From NCBI RefSeq assembly GCF_012273895.1, contig NC_052130.1, forward strand, positions 5,146,001 to 5,210,000: a stretch of DNA of 64,000 bases. Reading direction: 5' to 3'. Every line of letters starts with the position of its first letter. Position 1 is the first letter of the stretch. Shown piece by piece: positions 1 to 13,700 of this stretch. The notes below the pieces were generated by a model. It worked only from the letters and a program-made list of their open reading frames with translations. It was not told the DNA's origin and did no database searches. This DNA is from Zerene cesonia (taxonomy: Eukaryota; Arthropoda; Insecta; Lepidoptera; Pieridae). The position numbers and the translations under genes were made by a program.

Positions 1-16
1 ATATATATATATATAA
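1..16. repeat. (AT)n microsatellite at window edge
   Basis: A pure run of alternating A and T opens the window and probably continues upstream. Confidence 0.8.
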
Positions 17-2338
17 AGGATATTGTTTTAAATAATTCATTCTCTTATTTGGAAGTTTTACATAATATGTAGATAAGTTAATAAGATATATGATGATGAA
101 GATAGATGCGTGAACCATTAATGTTTTTTTTCTTTCTTAGAACCTTTATGTTCCTATATCACAATCTGTGATAAATCTATGAATTTTATCAAAGCAAATA
201 CCATGCTAATAATTTATCACTTAAGTTTTTTAATTATCTCAATTGTAAAATAACATTTTAATATCTACATATTTAAACTTTACTTTCGCAATTTTAGAAT
301 TAAGTTATCAAATTATCAAGAAATTTAATTACAAACGTTTAGGAATGGTCGAAATGAAGTCCGATTGGGATGTCGTGGATTAGCACCTGTTGCATGATGA
401 CAGCTTTATGCAAACTTGTGACATTCAAATAATAAAAAATGCTTTTGAATAATGCTGACTTATGCTTAAACGTCAACAAGTAAAACCTGTTTCGTGCCTT
501 ACATAATCTAGAAATAAAATATACCTTATTGTTTTATAAAATAATAAATATAGTAAGATTGGTTTACGAATAACATTTAGTTTGATCGTCAAGCTTTCGT
601 CACATTATTCTTCTTGATAATACAGCTTTTGTAAATTGGATTTAGTAGAAGTGATTATACATTAAACAATCATTATGTAATAAAATTTACTCAAGACTTA
701 CTAGTGTTTAATTCTGAATAGTGTTAATGACTATAGTGTGAATGTTTGCTAGCTAGTATCAGTGGCTATATATATTAAACATTAGATTTTAACATTATTC
801 TGTATTATTCAACCTAATAGGCATAGGAAATGTGTTTAAATTGTATTTAATATAGTTATAACATATACCATGATTTAGAGTACCTCAAAAGTATAAGTTT
901 CTGTTGTTTGTCGTTTCCTAAAAGAACATGTTTCTGACTGCATAACATCATCCGGAAGCTTTCACGCGCGTTTACGCTCCAAGCTAAAGCCTCTACACTC
1001 ATCAATAAGTGAACGCGCGCGTAACTCGTGTATACCACGACTATAATTAAAAAAAAACTATACCATCATATCGACTTTGACCTTAGCCTGCCAAAAAAAA
1101 AAACAAAAAGAATAAATAATAGAGGAATAGAAATATAAACATTTCAAATTTCGAACTTGCTAGAATACATAATTGTGTTTTGTTGCATTGGTGTTTGGTG
1201 TATTATCACGCTTATTGTCGGATTACAAATTATTTGGTAAGTTTTAGATTTATTTTATGATACATTAATCATTTAATATATAATTACACACATACAAAAA
1301 ACAATGGATTCAACAAATTGCAGTACAGAAAGTAAAACTTAATACTTTTATAACATCAGTATGTAAGATGATCTTCATATCAAAGTTTCGTCTACTTTCA
1401 ACATATCACCTTAATTAAATGTACCTTAAGATTTCAATTACAAAACATTAAATCAAATAGTAATTAACCTCTCATATACGAGCCTTAAATCAAGCCTCTG
1501 ACCCGACTAGAAAGTCATAAGACCGGTTGTTTGGAATCACTTTATACGGAAGTAATTCACTCTCATGCGTAAATAAATAAAAAATCGTCGTACAACTATT
1601 TAAGGTATCACTTTCATTCGAATGTTTTAAATAGAATTTATTGAATGAATATAAACTAACTTTGTTATTGTAGTAATAACACAGCTTAAAAAGTATTTTT
1701 AATACGCTTTTATTAGCTTCGACTGTGTCGTATGCAGTGATTTTGAAATTAGAACGCACAGATTATATTCAAACTTTGTATCATCAAAGATCGGTGACAG
1801 TACAATAATTTTAGAGCACCAGGACTAAATAATTTATTTACTTATGTATAAGAGCAAGTAAGACAATTTAGATTATTCAATAGTATACTGTTTACATTTT
1901 TTTTTACATTGGCTATTATACATTTTGTATAAGCAACCCCTTTGTATTACCGTACATTAAGCGTATGCGCAGAGTATATATTAAATAGAGGTTTTTTTGA
2001 CAAATGAACCGGATGTGGTTTGACTGTAGCGGACTAACAAGCTTCTATGGCCCTTTTTCTTCTACATGTTTTTAATTTAATTTTTTAATTCTTTCTTTTA
2101 ATAAGAAAGAATATGAATGTATTGATGTATGTATAATTTTTTCAAGTACATATGTCATTTTGCTTTAAAATTATGATAGTTAAAATCTTGTGAACATTGA
2201 ATACTAGTTCACTGATTTTTTTTTATTTTTAACGTATCTAATAAGTAAGGTATTTTCAGTAAAAACGTATAAATAAGTAGATTTAATTAAACTTCTTAAT
2301 ATTTATGATATTTTTGAATATCCTTAGTTATATTAAGG

Positions 2339-2506
2339 CTAGCGGTCTGCCCCGGCTTCGACCGTGGTACATATATAGCCTATAGCCTTCCTCAATAAAT
2401 GGGCTATCTAACATTGAAAGAATTTTATAAATCGAACAAGTAGTTCCTGAGATTAGTGTGTTCAAACAAACAAACGAACTCTACAGCTTTATAATATTAC
2501 TATAGA
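2339..2506 (-). mobile_element. Non-autonomous Helitron, family B
   Basis: Read on the minus strand, this starts near ATACTAATATTATAAAGC, continues through the family core (TTCAGTGTTAGATAGCCCAT-like, then TATAGGCTATATATGTACCACGG-like), and ends in a GC-rich stretch followed by CTAG. CTAG-type 3' ends are the Helitron signature. Close relatives lie at 21631-21795, 25160-25363 and 58610-58782. Confidence 0.7.
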
Positions 2507-2887
2507 TTAATGTTAATGGTTACTATAGATTAAGGTAATGTAATTTACGTAAAAAGTTAACCACGGGGTTATAGAAGTTTCGAATGACCGGATTCATGCT
2601 TCAAAAGCGATGCCAAGTTCATTGCCTTGTAATAACACTGTTTCAACAAAGTAATCTCTCCACGTATTAGTAGGGAGAATATAAATGCAAAGTAACTCTC
2701 TGTATGTCTATTCTTCACGCTTTAAGCACTATACCTATTTGGATGAAATATGGTACATAGTATAATAGTTTGTGATTGTTTATAAAAAGCATCTAATACC
2801 TTAAAGCTTTCTAAAGTTCAATATATATATCAATGAGCAGTTTGTTTATCTATCTGTAATGTAATGTAACACGAGTTTTATCTTTTA

Positions 2888-3066
2888 CTAGCCTTTGCCC
2901 GTGGCTTCGCGCGTTATATTCAGAGCAATTTATTAGATGTTATTCGACATATCAACCTTCTTCTAGAATCATTCTATCTATTAAAATCCTCATCAAATCC
3001 GTTGTGTAGTTTAAAAGATTTAAGCATACATAGGGACAAAGGGACAGAAAAAGCGACTTTGTTTAA
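2888..3066 (-). mobile_element. Diverged Helitron-like or related interspersed repeat
   Basis: On the minus strand this ends in GGGCAAAGGCTAG. Its body resembles pieces at 40208-40405 and 21481-21620 (shared words such as AACGGATTTTGATG and GTCGCTTT). Assignment to Helitrons rests only on the CTAG end. Confidence 0.5.
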
Positions 3067-3228
3067 TAATATGTAGTGAAGAAAACCATTTTCCTAGACA
3101 TTTTACATGAACTTTAGTTTAATGCTAAGCACAGATAACATAATATAGATACAGATAATACTATGGATAATACTATTGATGCTAAGCAAAATAAGTTAAC
3201 TAAATAACAGTGACAGCCTGTTATGCAG

Positions 3229-3315
3229 TTGCAATCGGTTCAGTAGTTTTTGCGTGAAAGAGCAACAAACACACACACATCCTTACAAACTTTCGCATTT
3301 ATAATATTAGTAGGA
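3229..3315 (-). mobile_element. Truncated Helitron, family A
   Basis: This is the 5' part of the abundant family A element on the minus strand: TCCTACTAATATTATAAATG, a CA-rich microsatellite-like stretch, then the word AAAAACTACTGAACCGATTG. The 3' hairpin end is missing. It lies next to the poly(A)-tailed unit that begins at 3325. Confidence 0.7.
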
Positions 3316-3324
3316 TAGGATTAT

Positions 3325-3660
3325 TGTGGGAGTCGAGCACGCTTCGGCACGAATTGGGCCAGCTCGCACCGGGGAAGTACCACACCCCCACAGAAAACCG
3401 GCGTGAAATAGTGGCATGCCACTGTGTTTCGTACGGTGAGTGGGGGAGCCGGAGGCCCGTTTCCTTTTCCTCACCCGTCCTAGTCCATTCCTTCTTTCCA
3501 GTCGTTAATCCTTTCCTTTTCCCTTACCCCATAAAGGCGGGCAGCGCATTCACAGAGGGTACTACCTTTGCGAATGTTTATGGGCGGTGGTGATCGCTTT
3601 ACATCAGGCGAACCACCAGCTCAGCTGCCCGCTATGACATAAAAAAAAAAAAAAAAAAAA
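3325..3660 (+). mobile_element. Poly(A)-tailed LINE/SINE 3' unit, longest + strand copy
   Basis: The unit starts at TGTGGGAGTCGAGCACGC and ends in GCTATGACAT followed by 20 A residues. A near-identical copy lies in the opposite orientation at 59346-59672. Shorter copies lie at 22470, 40447, 46790, 49000 and 51526. They share a 3' core that reads like GGGCGGTGGTGATCGC followed by an accaccagctcag word. The A tail and variable 5' truncation point to LINE-driven retroposition. I cannot name the family. Confidence 0.75.
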
Positions 3661-6600
3661 GGATTTGCATCGTAGAATTTTTTTTCCATTATACTTTCAT
3701 CAATCAAACTTATAGTGAATATACCAGCTTTAAGGCATGCCACACGCTTTTAACTCGCGTAGTCTTAATATATTCTCTCAAAGTTTTATTATCCAGGAAC
3801 TTACTTAGGTTTTACTGCGGCTAAAAGACAGTAAACATTCTCCGTCAGACGTAAATTATCTGGTTATCCATAACATACACAGATTCCCTCTATGAAGTCA
3901 AATAATGCTAATTTTTTTCTTATTATTTGTTTTGCTTTTAATATAATCGAATATTTTTTTGTTTGTTCACTCGATAATTGTGGATTTTAAATAATTAGCT
4001 TGATTTTTGTGTTTCATAGGAAGTCGTTGTCACTTCGACCCATTTTAGAACTTAGAACCTCCCACTCAATTGGGACGCCTATGACTTCATTGAATAAAAT
4101 AATTATATTTTACCGCTCATTCGTATAGTCTGATGGTCTTAAGCACAGTAGTAAATACAATAACTTGCTTAATTATCGTTCTTTAAGAAAACTATAACTG
4201 ATGTGAATTGTTTCTATTTCACACACTAAAATATTATCTATGTAGTCCATGGAAAATATATTATTAGCCCTGTTTTTTATAAGATTAGAATCCACCACCC
4301 AAATGTGCTGCAACTGCGCTGAGGTTATGAGATAGGGAGAAAGTATACGACAGGAATAAATGAATGAACTAGGAAGGATTATAAAAAGGGAAATACTATA
4401 TTTTTACTTTACATAAAAAACCATTCTTTTTTCCACTATTGGATGTGAATTTTTACTTCATGTTTATGTAGAACAATGTTATCAGATCAAAATGTTTTTC
4501 GTTAAAATGCTTCACTCTATGACACTTTTATCTCATTTTTATCTTCTACGAAAAACTAGTTTTTTGATACTAGATCTTAAAAAGACATCACATCTGTGGA
4601 ATCCGAACGTTGATACGAGAATATATCCATAAGATTCTAGGATCTAATGCGTTCTTTAGTTTTATTAGGTGCTTGTCATAAACTGTTTTTTATTTGAATT
4701 ATTTAGTTTCAGCGAATAGATAAACGCTTGTGAGGAGTGAGTTGTAGCTATATGAAAATCTATTCACAATTTTAATTTTTCGAGGTTAAAAAAAAACTGT
4801 CTTAAAATGTAACTGTATAATTATAATTATAAGATGTTATAAATTATCTAGACTTCTAGATAGACCGAGAGAAGTGAAATTCGCATGAGCAAACTCGTCG
4901 GTCAAGTCGAGTTTCTTAGCTCTCATATACTTAGACACATGGGTCTAGTTTAGTTCGCGTGTTCTCTAAATAAACAATGTGGTTATATGAAACTGGCTTT
5001 ATATCATTTGAAAAGACACAAGTTTTAATGATCGTGGCGTGTTTTTTTTAATTAACGAAGAAACCAAAAAGAAACGTTTATTTTTGTCTATTTGGAAATA
5101 AATAACTTTTCATTAAAGTTGTGTATCCTTTTCATTTTATATTAAAATTATATGATAATTTTATTTACATCGGTTTTATAGTTATTTTTTAAGGTTTCGT
5201 AAGCCCTGTTTTTTGTCAAAAGATGAGCTATTATTACACAACACACAACAATGGCGTTATTATAATGGAAAGAAATTACCGCTATGAAAATTATGTTTCA
5301 ATTGGAATGCGTCAAATTAAAAATGCATTAAATAAGACTAACGAACGTTATACACCATCCACATACTTCTAATCTGTGATGTCTGTCTGATCTGTGTTTA
5401 AAATGTAGTGCCATACTACGTTGCTTTATAGTGGTTTATAATGGTTTATAATACATGCTATTTTTAAAATGTAGTTATTTTATCTGCTGATGTCGGTGGA
5501 AAATGGCGGGAAAATCATAGAAACGAATGTAATCTGTGGCAGAATTAAAAATTGTTGTGATGGCTAAATAATAATAAATATATAATAATATAGATTATTG
5601 TTAATTTGCTAAGTTTTGTCAACTTGCTTAGTCTAATCTAAGGTATTTATGTATATTTATTGATAAGTTTAAAAGCTTTGTGATGATTCGATAAATTATA
5701 AATGGCGTATATCGATTTTTTTACTCAATTCAGCTATTCGTGTTTACAAGTAAAGAAAATTTATTTAATGCATAATTTTTACAATATAAAATAACATTAA
5801 TGCTATTAATTCCTTTTAAAGTTCGACTATAGTATAATGAGCTTGTACCCTCTAAATTGTTTTGTTTAAATTACTACATTACTTATAAAATTTGTATCAT
5901 TCAATGATTATTTTGGAATTAACATCATATTGCTACTTACTATAAATATTTATGTTATGATTGTTGCTGTGTGTTCTCCAAATAAATAAGTACACTTAAT
6001 ATTTTCTGAAATGGAATATATTATCTCAATCAGATTATTATTTATATACAAATCAGAAGTTTAATTGCTCTTATATTTATCACATAAAATAAATAAAGTG
6101 CAAACGGTAAACCGCCTCACGCGTGGACGTATTTGTTAAACGAAACCTCTTAAAATGGCCGAGTTTATTTAGCGGTTATTACAATTGGGTTATGTTAAAC
6201 ATTAATGAGTTTTATGATCTCAATACTGACGTTCAATCGCAAATCGAGGATTTCGATTGTTAACAAAATTGTTAACCAACTTGTTGTACATATTTTTAAT
6301 CATATTTGAATTTGATGTAGAATGTTATAGTGATCCTATAGAAAAAATCAGATAGATATAAAAGTAAGATACGCCACATTAATGTAAACCTTTTGGTTAA
6401 AAATGATGTTGTTTACAATAGATTGCCTACCAAAAGATTTTTCAACTCCTAGCGCTTTCGTATTTGATACGTGAACTTAGTAACGTTCAGTGGTGTTCAA
6501 TAATATTAAGAATAGTTATGCACTTCTTGATGGATTTTAAAATTTATAAGGAGTTGACGGACCACTTGATGTTAAGTGGTCACCACCACCTATAAACACT

Positions 6601-7441
6601 TGTAACCCTTTGTATGGTTGAACGCGCTAATCTCCGATTTGAAAAATTCTTTCAGTGTTTGATAGCTCATTTATTAAGAAGGCTATATAGCATCAGGTGG
6701 ATAAAATCACGGGGCACAGGTATATAAATTTATAAGCTATTCGCAACTAAAATTTTGTAAACCACAGACATCAGAGCTTAAGACTTAAATAAAAAAATTG
6801 CATCTATTGAAAAAACCGATGCATAAAACTTATCACGATGACTCGAATTATAAGAATCCGCTACCCGTATGTATGGCATGGGAGTCTAACGGTTGTAACT
6901 GTAATGAGTTTTTGTCAAGATCATTGTGTGTGATAGTTGCATAGAACATTCACTAACCGCCTTATATGGTTGATTAGATTTAATTACTTCTTAATGGAAT
7001 TAATAGAGAAGTAGACTTTTTAATTCGTTGTATGACAATTTTAGAAATTTCCACGTTTTTTAATGTAATGCTATTTTATACTAAAGGCAGATAAATTATT
7101 CATGAAAAACAATAAAATAAATGTCTAAATTTTTATATTTTTAGTATTCAAATGATGAAAAAAGAAATAAAAAAAAATCTACACTGTGATATATTTTATA
7201 TTTTATTGTAATATATCTGCCAAATAATCTCCTGACAAATACCTGAACTGGAATCAAATACAAAAAGGAGTAATCCATTCTTTTCTTTTATTAATATTAA
7301 ATAGTTCCTACGTAAGATTTAAAACTTAGATTTGGGTTTTTAGATTTGTACAAGCCCATTTGTTAGATTAGTTTATCTTACCTTTTAGCAAAATAAAACC
7401 AGTTTTTGATGTTTCAACTCCCAATTCGTTTTTATTTTCAG

Positions 7442-7739
7442 ATACCCTCAACTGGTCTCAAATAATGGGCTAGTACTACATGCACTCGATCAGCATGAAC
7501 GAAAGTCGCGAGAGAATTCGACGGGAGAGGGAAAGAGAGAAGAACACGTATACCTCTCCCCGTCTAGCGTTACGTCGCGTGCTGCTATTGGCTGAAGGGC
7601 GACAGTTCCGGGAAGCAGCCGCCATTTTGTCCAGGCTCGGACCGGGCGTTCTGCAGAGTGTTGCTTCAGAATTACCAATTGATTTATTAATAGAAGCATT
7701 ACCGCATTCGTCTCATCTTATAGAAACTCTTTTAAACAG
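7442..7739 (+). CDS. Mieap-like gene, exon with start codon (CDS from 7480)
   Basis: The acceptor TTTTTATTTTCAG ends at 7441. Positions 7442-7479 are 5' UTR with an in-frame TAG at 7471. Coding starts at ATG 7480 and ends before the donor GTAAGT at 7740. Encodes residues 1-86 plus two bases of Arg87, including RRVLLLAEGRQFREAAAIL and an ELPIDLLIEALPH segment. Confidence 0.8.
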
Positions 7740-10700
7740 GTAAGTGGTACATCAACAATTTATCGGTAAAAACATTGTCTTACCAGACTTAGCGATTCCA
7801 AGTGGTGTGATTTTGAACTGTTTATGCTAATCTCTTCCAACGTAGTAAAAAATGTTCTGAAGTACTTTTTCTTACAATTTGATAAAACATAAATTTTGAT
7901 AGAAACGTTTTCGTCGCTTATTAAACTGCACTAAATTTAGTCGACTTAATTGAGTGGTCACTGAATTTAGGAAAGTGTAATCGCATTCAGCGAGTTAGCT
8001 TACTAAAATTAAAAGTCGGAATGGTTTCTGACTAACTGAATCATTTAGAAGCTTAACTGGAAACGCATTGAGGTAGCTGTGCATTTATTTACTTAAAACT
8101 TGACGTACTAAAAAAGTCAAGTATGAGTATATAAGCCCATATGTCATTTATAATAAAAATCGTATGGCGCATATTATATGACTTTAATCTTTTTAAATTG
8201 CGAAGCCAAACGATAGGTCAAAGTTTTGATTGATAATGATTTTGTTTAAATGGGACTTTTTTCCAAGTATAACATATGGAAGCGAAAGCTTTTTTTACTG
8301 CACCCGTAAGTAATATTCAAATTGAAGTTTCGATAATAAATATAAGATTTAAATAAGATTCGGGTAAAGTCTGAATCATTTGAATCGTGTATACATACGG
8401 ATAGAAATATGTTAAATAGATGTAAATTATGCACAAGCCTTAGCCTAGTAAAATATTTATGAGGAAACAGGTAGAGGTATAAGTATCCTATATAGAACCT
8501 AGGTCGGAAGTGAAGTAGGCAATATAGTATTGTAATATTTTACTTCATACCTGTGCGTGTTTCTTTTTTTTATTCGTTTGTATAAATTAAATGAGACAGA
8601 TCTAGTTTTATTTACTACTAGACGCTTATCCCGGATATCAAAATTCCTGTTTTAGCCGAAGGGATCATTAATCGTGATGAAAATATTTTATCACCAAAGT
8701 CAGTTGATACCCTGTCTGTATACCAATTTTCATCAAAATCTGTTCAGTAGATTTAGCATGATTGACGATCAAACATCCAAACAAACAAACTTTCACATTT
8801 ATAATATTAGTGTGATATAGTGTGATAGCGTCATTAACTGCATCTATAATGTAGATGTATTGACTGAAAAAAAAGCCAAAGAAACCTAAATACTCGTAGG
8901 ATATTAATAGTAATAGTGTACTATATTTGCATGTTTGTTTCGTTTCCAGTGATACACAAGAAGTTTTTTATCAGATTATTTGAATTCACGTATAAAAAAA
9001 CTTTAGGTTCTATTGAGCATACTACACCCTATGCGGGACACTGTTTAAGTTAAAGGTGTGAAATATATTTTTAAATATTTTTTCTTCGTTGATTCCATAG
9101 GCAAGGCCGCGGGCTTAATCTAGAAAATGTATCTTGTAAATTAATGTGCTAGTGTCTTTCACATAAATGTTAAAAGAATGTACACAAAATGCGAAATTGA
9201 ATCTATTAATAGCCGTAGTAGAGACAAAAGAAACCCCGAGAAAATTGATAAAAGAAACACTTAAAGGCTTTACAAAATGATAATAACAAAGAAGCAGCAT
9301 CAAATAAAATGTTCCTTGTTTGTAATAAAAATTGTGTTTTCGAAAAGTATTCCTTTTAATATTGTCAAAGACAACTGTTCTTGCTCTATAAAAATGGAAT
9401 ATCTGTAAGATCTCTATTTACCGCCGTTCGAAAATTGTTATTTATTCTAAAAATATAATCTGTATCTATTACTAGTACTAGTGATACAAAGCTGAAGTTC
9501 GTTTGTTTGTTTGTTTGTACATGCTAAACACAGTAACTACTGGACCGATTTCAAAAATTTTTCGCCGTTGGAGGTACGTGAACACAGAGTGCTATAGAGT
9601 CTTTTCACGTATTTTTATGTGCTTTTAATAAAAATAGTTTGTATATATTTTAAGGAAATGGTCTCGCGTTTCCTTTGAACATATAAGTAGGTTTCACGCT
9701 TCAATCAAGTTTGTTTTTAATTAGAATTCAACTTGAAAGACCAGATAATAAAAAACATTTCACATTTTGTAGGTCACCCATGTAATAGCCATCAAATATA
9801 TTAATTTTAATCATTTTATTGCCCGACTTTGTTAATGAAAAGATTAGATTGTATTATTTATGTTGTCTTTCAAATCCGTTTTTCATCCGGCAAAGCAAAA
9901 ATTCTGATATTTCATTAGGTATTTAGGCGAAATGGGTTTAAGGTATAAAGTAGACACACAAACGAAAAAGCAGATTCTAATATTATGATGTACGCACAAA
10001 ATAAAAAATGTACCCGTATACCTAAGTGGAACAATAGAAAAGTTATACAACACTCATTTTGTCGGAAGCGAATTATCTAATTGAAATGCATAGTTATGTA
10101 ATAAGTTCAAAGTTCAAAGCTCATGAATAGTAAAGCAGTTGATTTATTGTCATTGAAGAAAAAATTAGACTATGGCCCGGATAACATAATTCTATATTAG
10201 ACTGTGGCATAGCGGGGATATATGAAGTACTTTGTAATAAAGTTTCGATTCTATTTTCATACTATTGATGTCCATTCAATCGTGTTTGTTTTTGTATTAA
10301 GCGTTTTTAAAGTAATTTATGTATAATATATAATTCCCACTGCTTCGTCCGCATAGTAAATAAAAAGTCTTCGGTTTTGAAAATAAAATCTAAAACTATT
10401 ACAATTATTCGTAGAGAAAACTAGTAAAAGCAGAATCTTATATTTTCCTCGTGAATCTTGTCCTTCTTCTACAATAAGAAGTTTAATTCATATTTGTTAG
10501 TGAAAGTGCCCAAAATATCGCTACGCTAATAGTCGGAACAAATGTCAAATAGCCATAAACTAAAATACATAGAAGAGAATATGTTTTATTCAAATGTCGA
10601 AGTTCATATTTCCTTTAAAATGTACCGTAGTACCTATAAACATATGCCATAGTATATATAAACACAGACACTTCAATATATTATTTGTAGATGCAAAATT

Positions 10701-13700
10701 GTTAGGTAATATTTTATTATTAACAATTACGACACGCGTGATAAGCAAAATCATATTGAAGACGAACTTTCTCGATTGCATTATGACATCCCTATCAAAA
10801 AGTTTTTACTTTTACGACAACTATCAGTGGGTTGGGCCACTTGACTCAAAACTTTTAGACCGGTTCGCCGAAAACCTGTTCTTGTATACGTAATACTTTT
10901 ACCGCGTAAATCATTATTTGGTGAATGCTCTGGCAATAAACTGCAGTGTATCATGTTTGTTAAATTACAGCCTTTGATATATCTTCCGGCATCTTTAATA
11001 TCTTTGATGTTTTATTCGTGACAAGTGTTGTTTTATATAAACCGCAATTCATTTTGTTAATAAGATAACGCACATTCTTAATATTATTGGATTCAGATAT
11101 ATCGTATTTGTATTATTTAGATTATTGTTTATTTGCATTTAAATAGAAGAATATTTAAAAAGTTTATAAGTTGTTAAATACACGAGTAAATCAAATTCGA
11201 TAAAATCATTTCTTCAAATAGAGACAATTTTAATGATGCATTGCATTGAGGAAATTAAAAGTCTAAGCAAATTTAATTACAACCACAAATAAACATTGTG
11301 TACCTATAATGGATTCTGATATTACACCTTAGCTTCGGGCGGTCTAAAAATATTGTCTTATGAAAGAGGGCGAAGGATAAATTAACTCTTGTCAATAAAA
11401 TTGATAGTGTATATACGACCGTGGTATGAAATCCTATCCTACTTATCCTACTTCCTACTAATATTATAAATGCGAAAGTTTGTAAGGACGTGTGTGTGTT
11501 TGTTGCTCTTTCACGCAAAAACTACTGAACCGATTGCAATGAAATTTGGTACGTAGACAGCTGGACAACTGGAATAACATATAGGCAATTTTTTATCCCG
11601 ATATTCCTACGGGATACGGACTTATGCGGGCGAAACCCCGGGGCGCAGGTAGTAATATTATAAATGCGAGGGTTTGTAAGGATGTGTGTGTGTTTGTTGC
11701 TCTTTAAAGCTAAAACTACTAAACCGACTGTAATAAAATTTGGTACGTAGACTAGTAATCAATGATTGATGAATGAAATCGCCATTAAAATTACATACAC
11801 TATTATTGTTGCAGAAAAAATTCCAAAGACAGTACAGTCTCATTCATGCATATTAAATAAGAAATGAACATGAATCAAATGTTTGTGTCAGATCATAATA
11901 TAAGTAAAGATAAAGAGCTACCGATGTTCACAGAACATACACATCATATATTATTATTTGAATACCATACAACGGTATCTAATAAAAAATCTGCGCATCT
12001 AAAACAAAGGTAGCGCGACAATAGTATCGGAGTTCACACATTTTCCAAGAGCGATAATGAAACTAAATCGCCAAGTTATGAAACTTTTTATATCCCATTG
12101 TGAGCATGGGATCGGTTGTGAACTTGTGTGATGAATAGTTACATTATGTAACTATTAATTTTTATCGTACGAGCCCTCGTCTCGTTAGGTTCCCTTGAGA
12201 AGTTCGCTTAAGGATCTCTTCAGATATGTTAGTCGCTTATGTTAAGGTGCTTGTATTAATAGATGTAAGAAAGAAGAATTTAGGAACACCTTATTATAGT
12301 TGGTTCTGAAGTTCAACAGGTAAGCTTGGAAAAGCGTTATTAAGGTCTTTTTGTTTTTTATTAGGGCGGGCAACCGATCTAGTGGTTTTTCTGATGGTAA
12401 GAATTCGCCAATGCCCGTTAATATTGGCAGAAGTATATGTGTTGCTCGATTTCACAAGGATAAGGGAAAATATAAGATAGACTTTTAATATTTTGTTTGC
12501 GCTTTAATGTCATGGTAATAAGGGCCAAAACACAAATCTTTTGAAATAACACACAAACAATATTTCATTTATATGCATGTGTGCATAGAATTTACACCGA
12601 CACTTCTTTATAGGCTCGTATCATTGGAGATATCACCTCGTCCAGAGCTACAATGCGAAGCAGTGGCTTGGAGGTTGGTTGGTCTCCTCGGAGGGGAGCA
12701 AGGCACTGGTCTTCGAGGCAGGACCAGTCGGCTGGCATCAGCGCTGGTACAATACTCTCCAGAGGCGAGAGACACCGTAGATAATAGACGACGACAGTTG
12801 GATGCTGCTGTACAAGGTAATTATTGAGAAATTGCGTAGTTAAAGGTAAAGATACACAATCGGGGTATTTGCCTGCTAGTTCCCGTTAGATTTTATTCCT
12901 GAGATAAAAACTAACCTATGTGCTTAATAATAATAATAAATGTGCTTTCTCTGTTATGGTCGGGATGTCGGGATAATTTGAGTATCATTCAGTTTCATTC
13001 AAAAAACCTATGTTCTTTCTCGGTTCTCAAATTATATCTGTACCAAAGTTCATAAAAATCGGATCAGTGATTTAGGCGCAAAGAATAGGCAGACAGAGTG
13101 TGAGTCCCTGATAGACCCATTTTGACATTTATTTTCATACAATAATTTGTCTTTACTTTATTCAAAGATAAGTTAAACAAAAAATATGCAGAAGGTAAAA
13201 GAGGCCATATTATATACACAAAATTATGAAAATAAATTTTTCTCACTTGATCAGAATGTAGGAGATATTTCTTATAACTCTTGTTCAATTTCAAAGCAAC
13301 CGTTGTTACTTTGTATAAAACAGCGCAGTTTTGGAAAACAATTAAAAACACAAAACAGTAAAAATCCAACGAAACTCGATGTGACGTAATCCTCACCTTG
13401 AATTACCAAATGGTAAAATAATTAGTTCACATATGCAATTGTTATTTTATCTTCAGCCAAAGAATGTTTTGTTGTGAAATCAAAGTTTTTCGTACGAATG
13501 TACATCTGATGTGAATGTAATGGGGTCATTTATTGTTTAATGTCATTGACGATTGGACCAGTCGTTTCTACATAATGGTGAATATTCTACATAATGATCT
13601 CTTTTATTATTCGAGATAAATAGTTATGAATGAATTAAGTATAAAACGGTGGAAATATGGTGCATGAAGAAATTGGAATACGTTTATGTTTGCATCATCC

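Larger units (their letters stand above)
17..7441. other. Upstream/intergenic region of the Mieap-like gene
   Basis: No convincing coding exon was found. The region is AT-rich and carries several repeats, which are listed separately. A strong splice acceptor at 7441 shows that at least one non-coding exon of the downstream gene lies somewhere to the left. One candidate is a stretch ending at 1236, where TATTTG is followed by the donor GTAAGT, downstream of a small CpG-rich patch at 955-1030. This is a guess from motif and position only. A diverged antisense piece of the LINE/SINE 3' unit lies at about 6549-6605. A short repeat similar to one at 60.9 kb lies at about 1766-1815. Confidence 0.5.
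7740..12613 (+). other. Intron 1 of the Mieap-like gene
   Basis: AT-rich, with Helitron fragments at 8618, about 9470-9600, 11453 and 11653, and an antisense scrap of the LINE/SINE 3' unit at about 12365-12415. An open frame at 10594-10893 on the + strand has no recognisable homology and no GC elevation; I do not call it a gene. Confidence 0.7.

Noticed and set aside
1490..1759. 89-codon open frame on the minus strand
   Set aside because: No recognisable homology, AT-rich composition, next to a repeat scrap, and no splice or promoter context.
3324..3593. Open frame in the poly(A)-tailed unit (also 59356-59700)
   Set aside because: The same sequence recurs as a non-coding retroelement 3' unit with truncated copies.
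10594..10893. 99-codon open frame in intron 1 of the Mieap-like gene, with a 63-codon frame on the other strand
   Set aside because: Low-complexity hydrophobic content of the kind AT-rich DNA gives by chance; no homology recognised.
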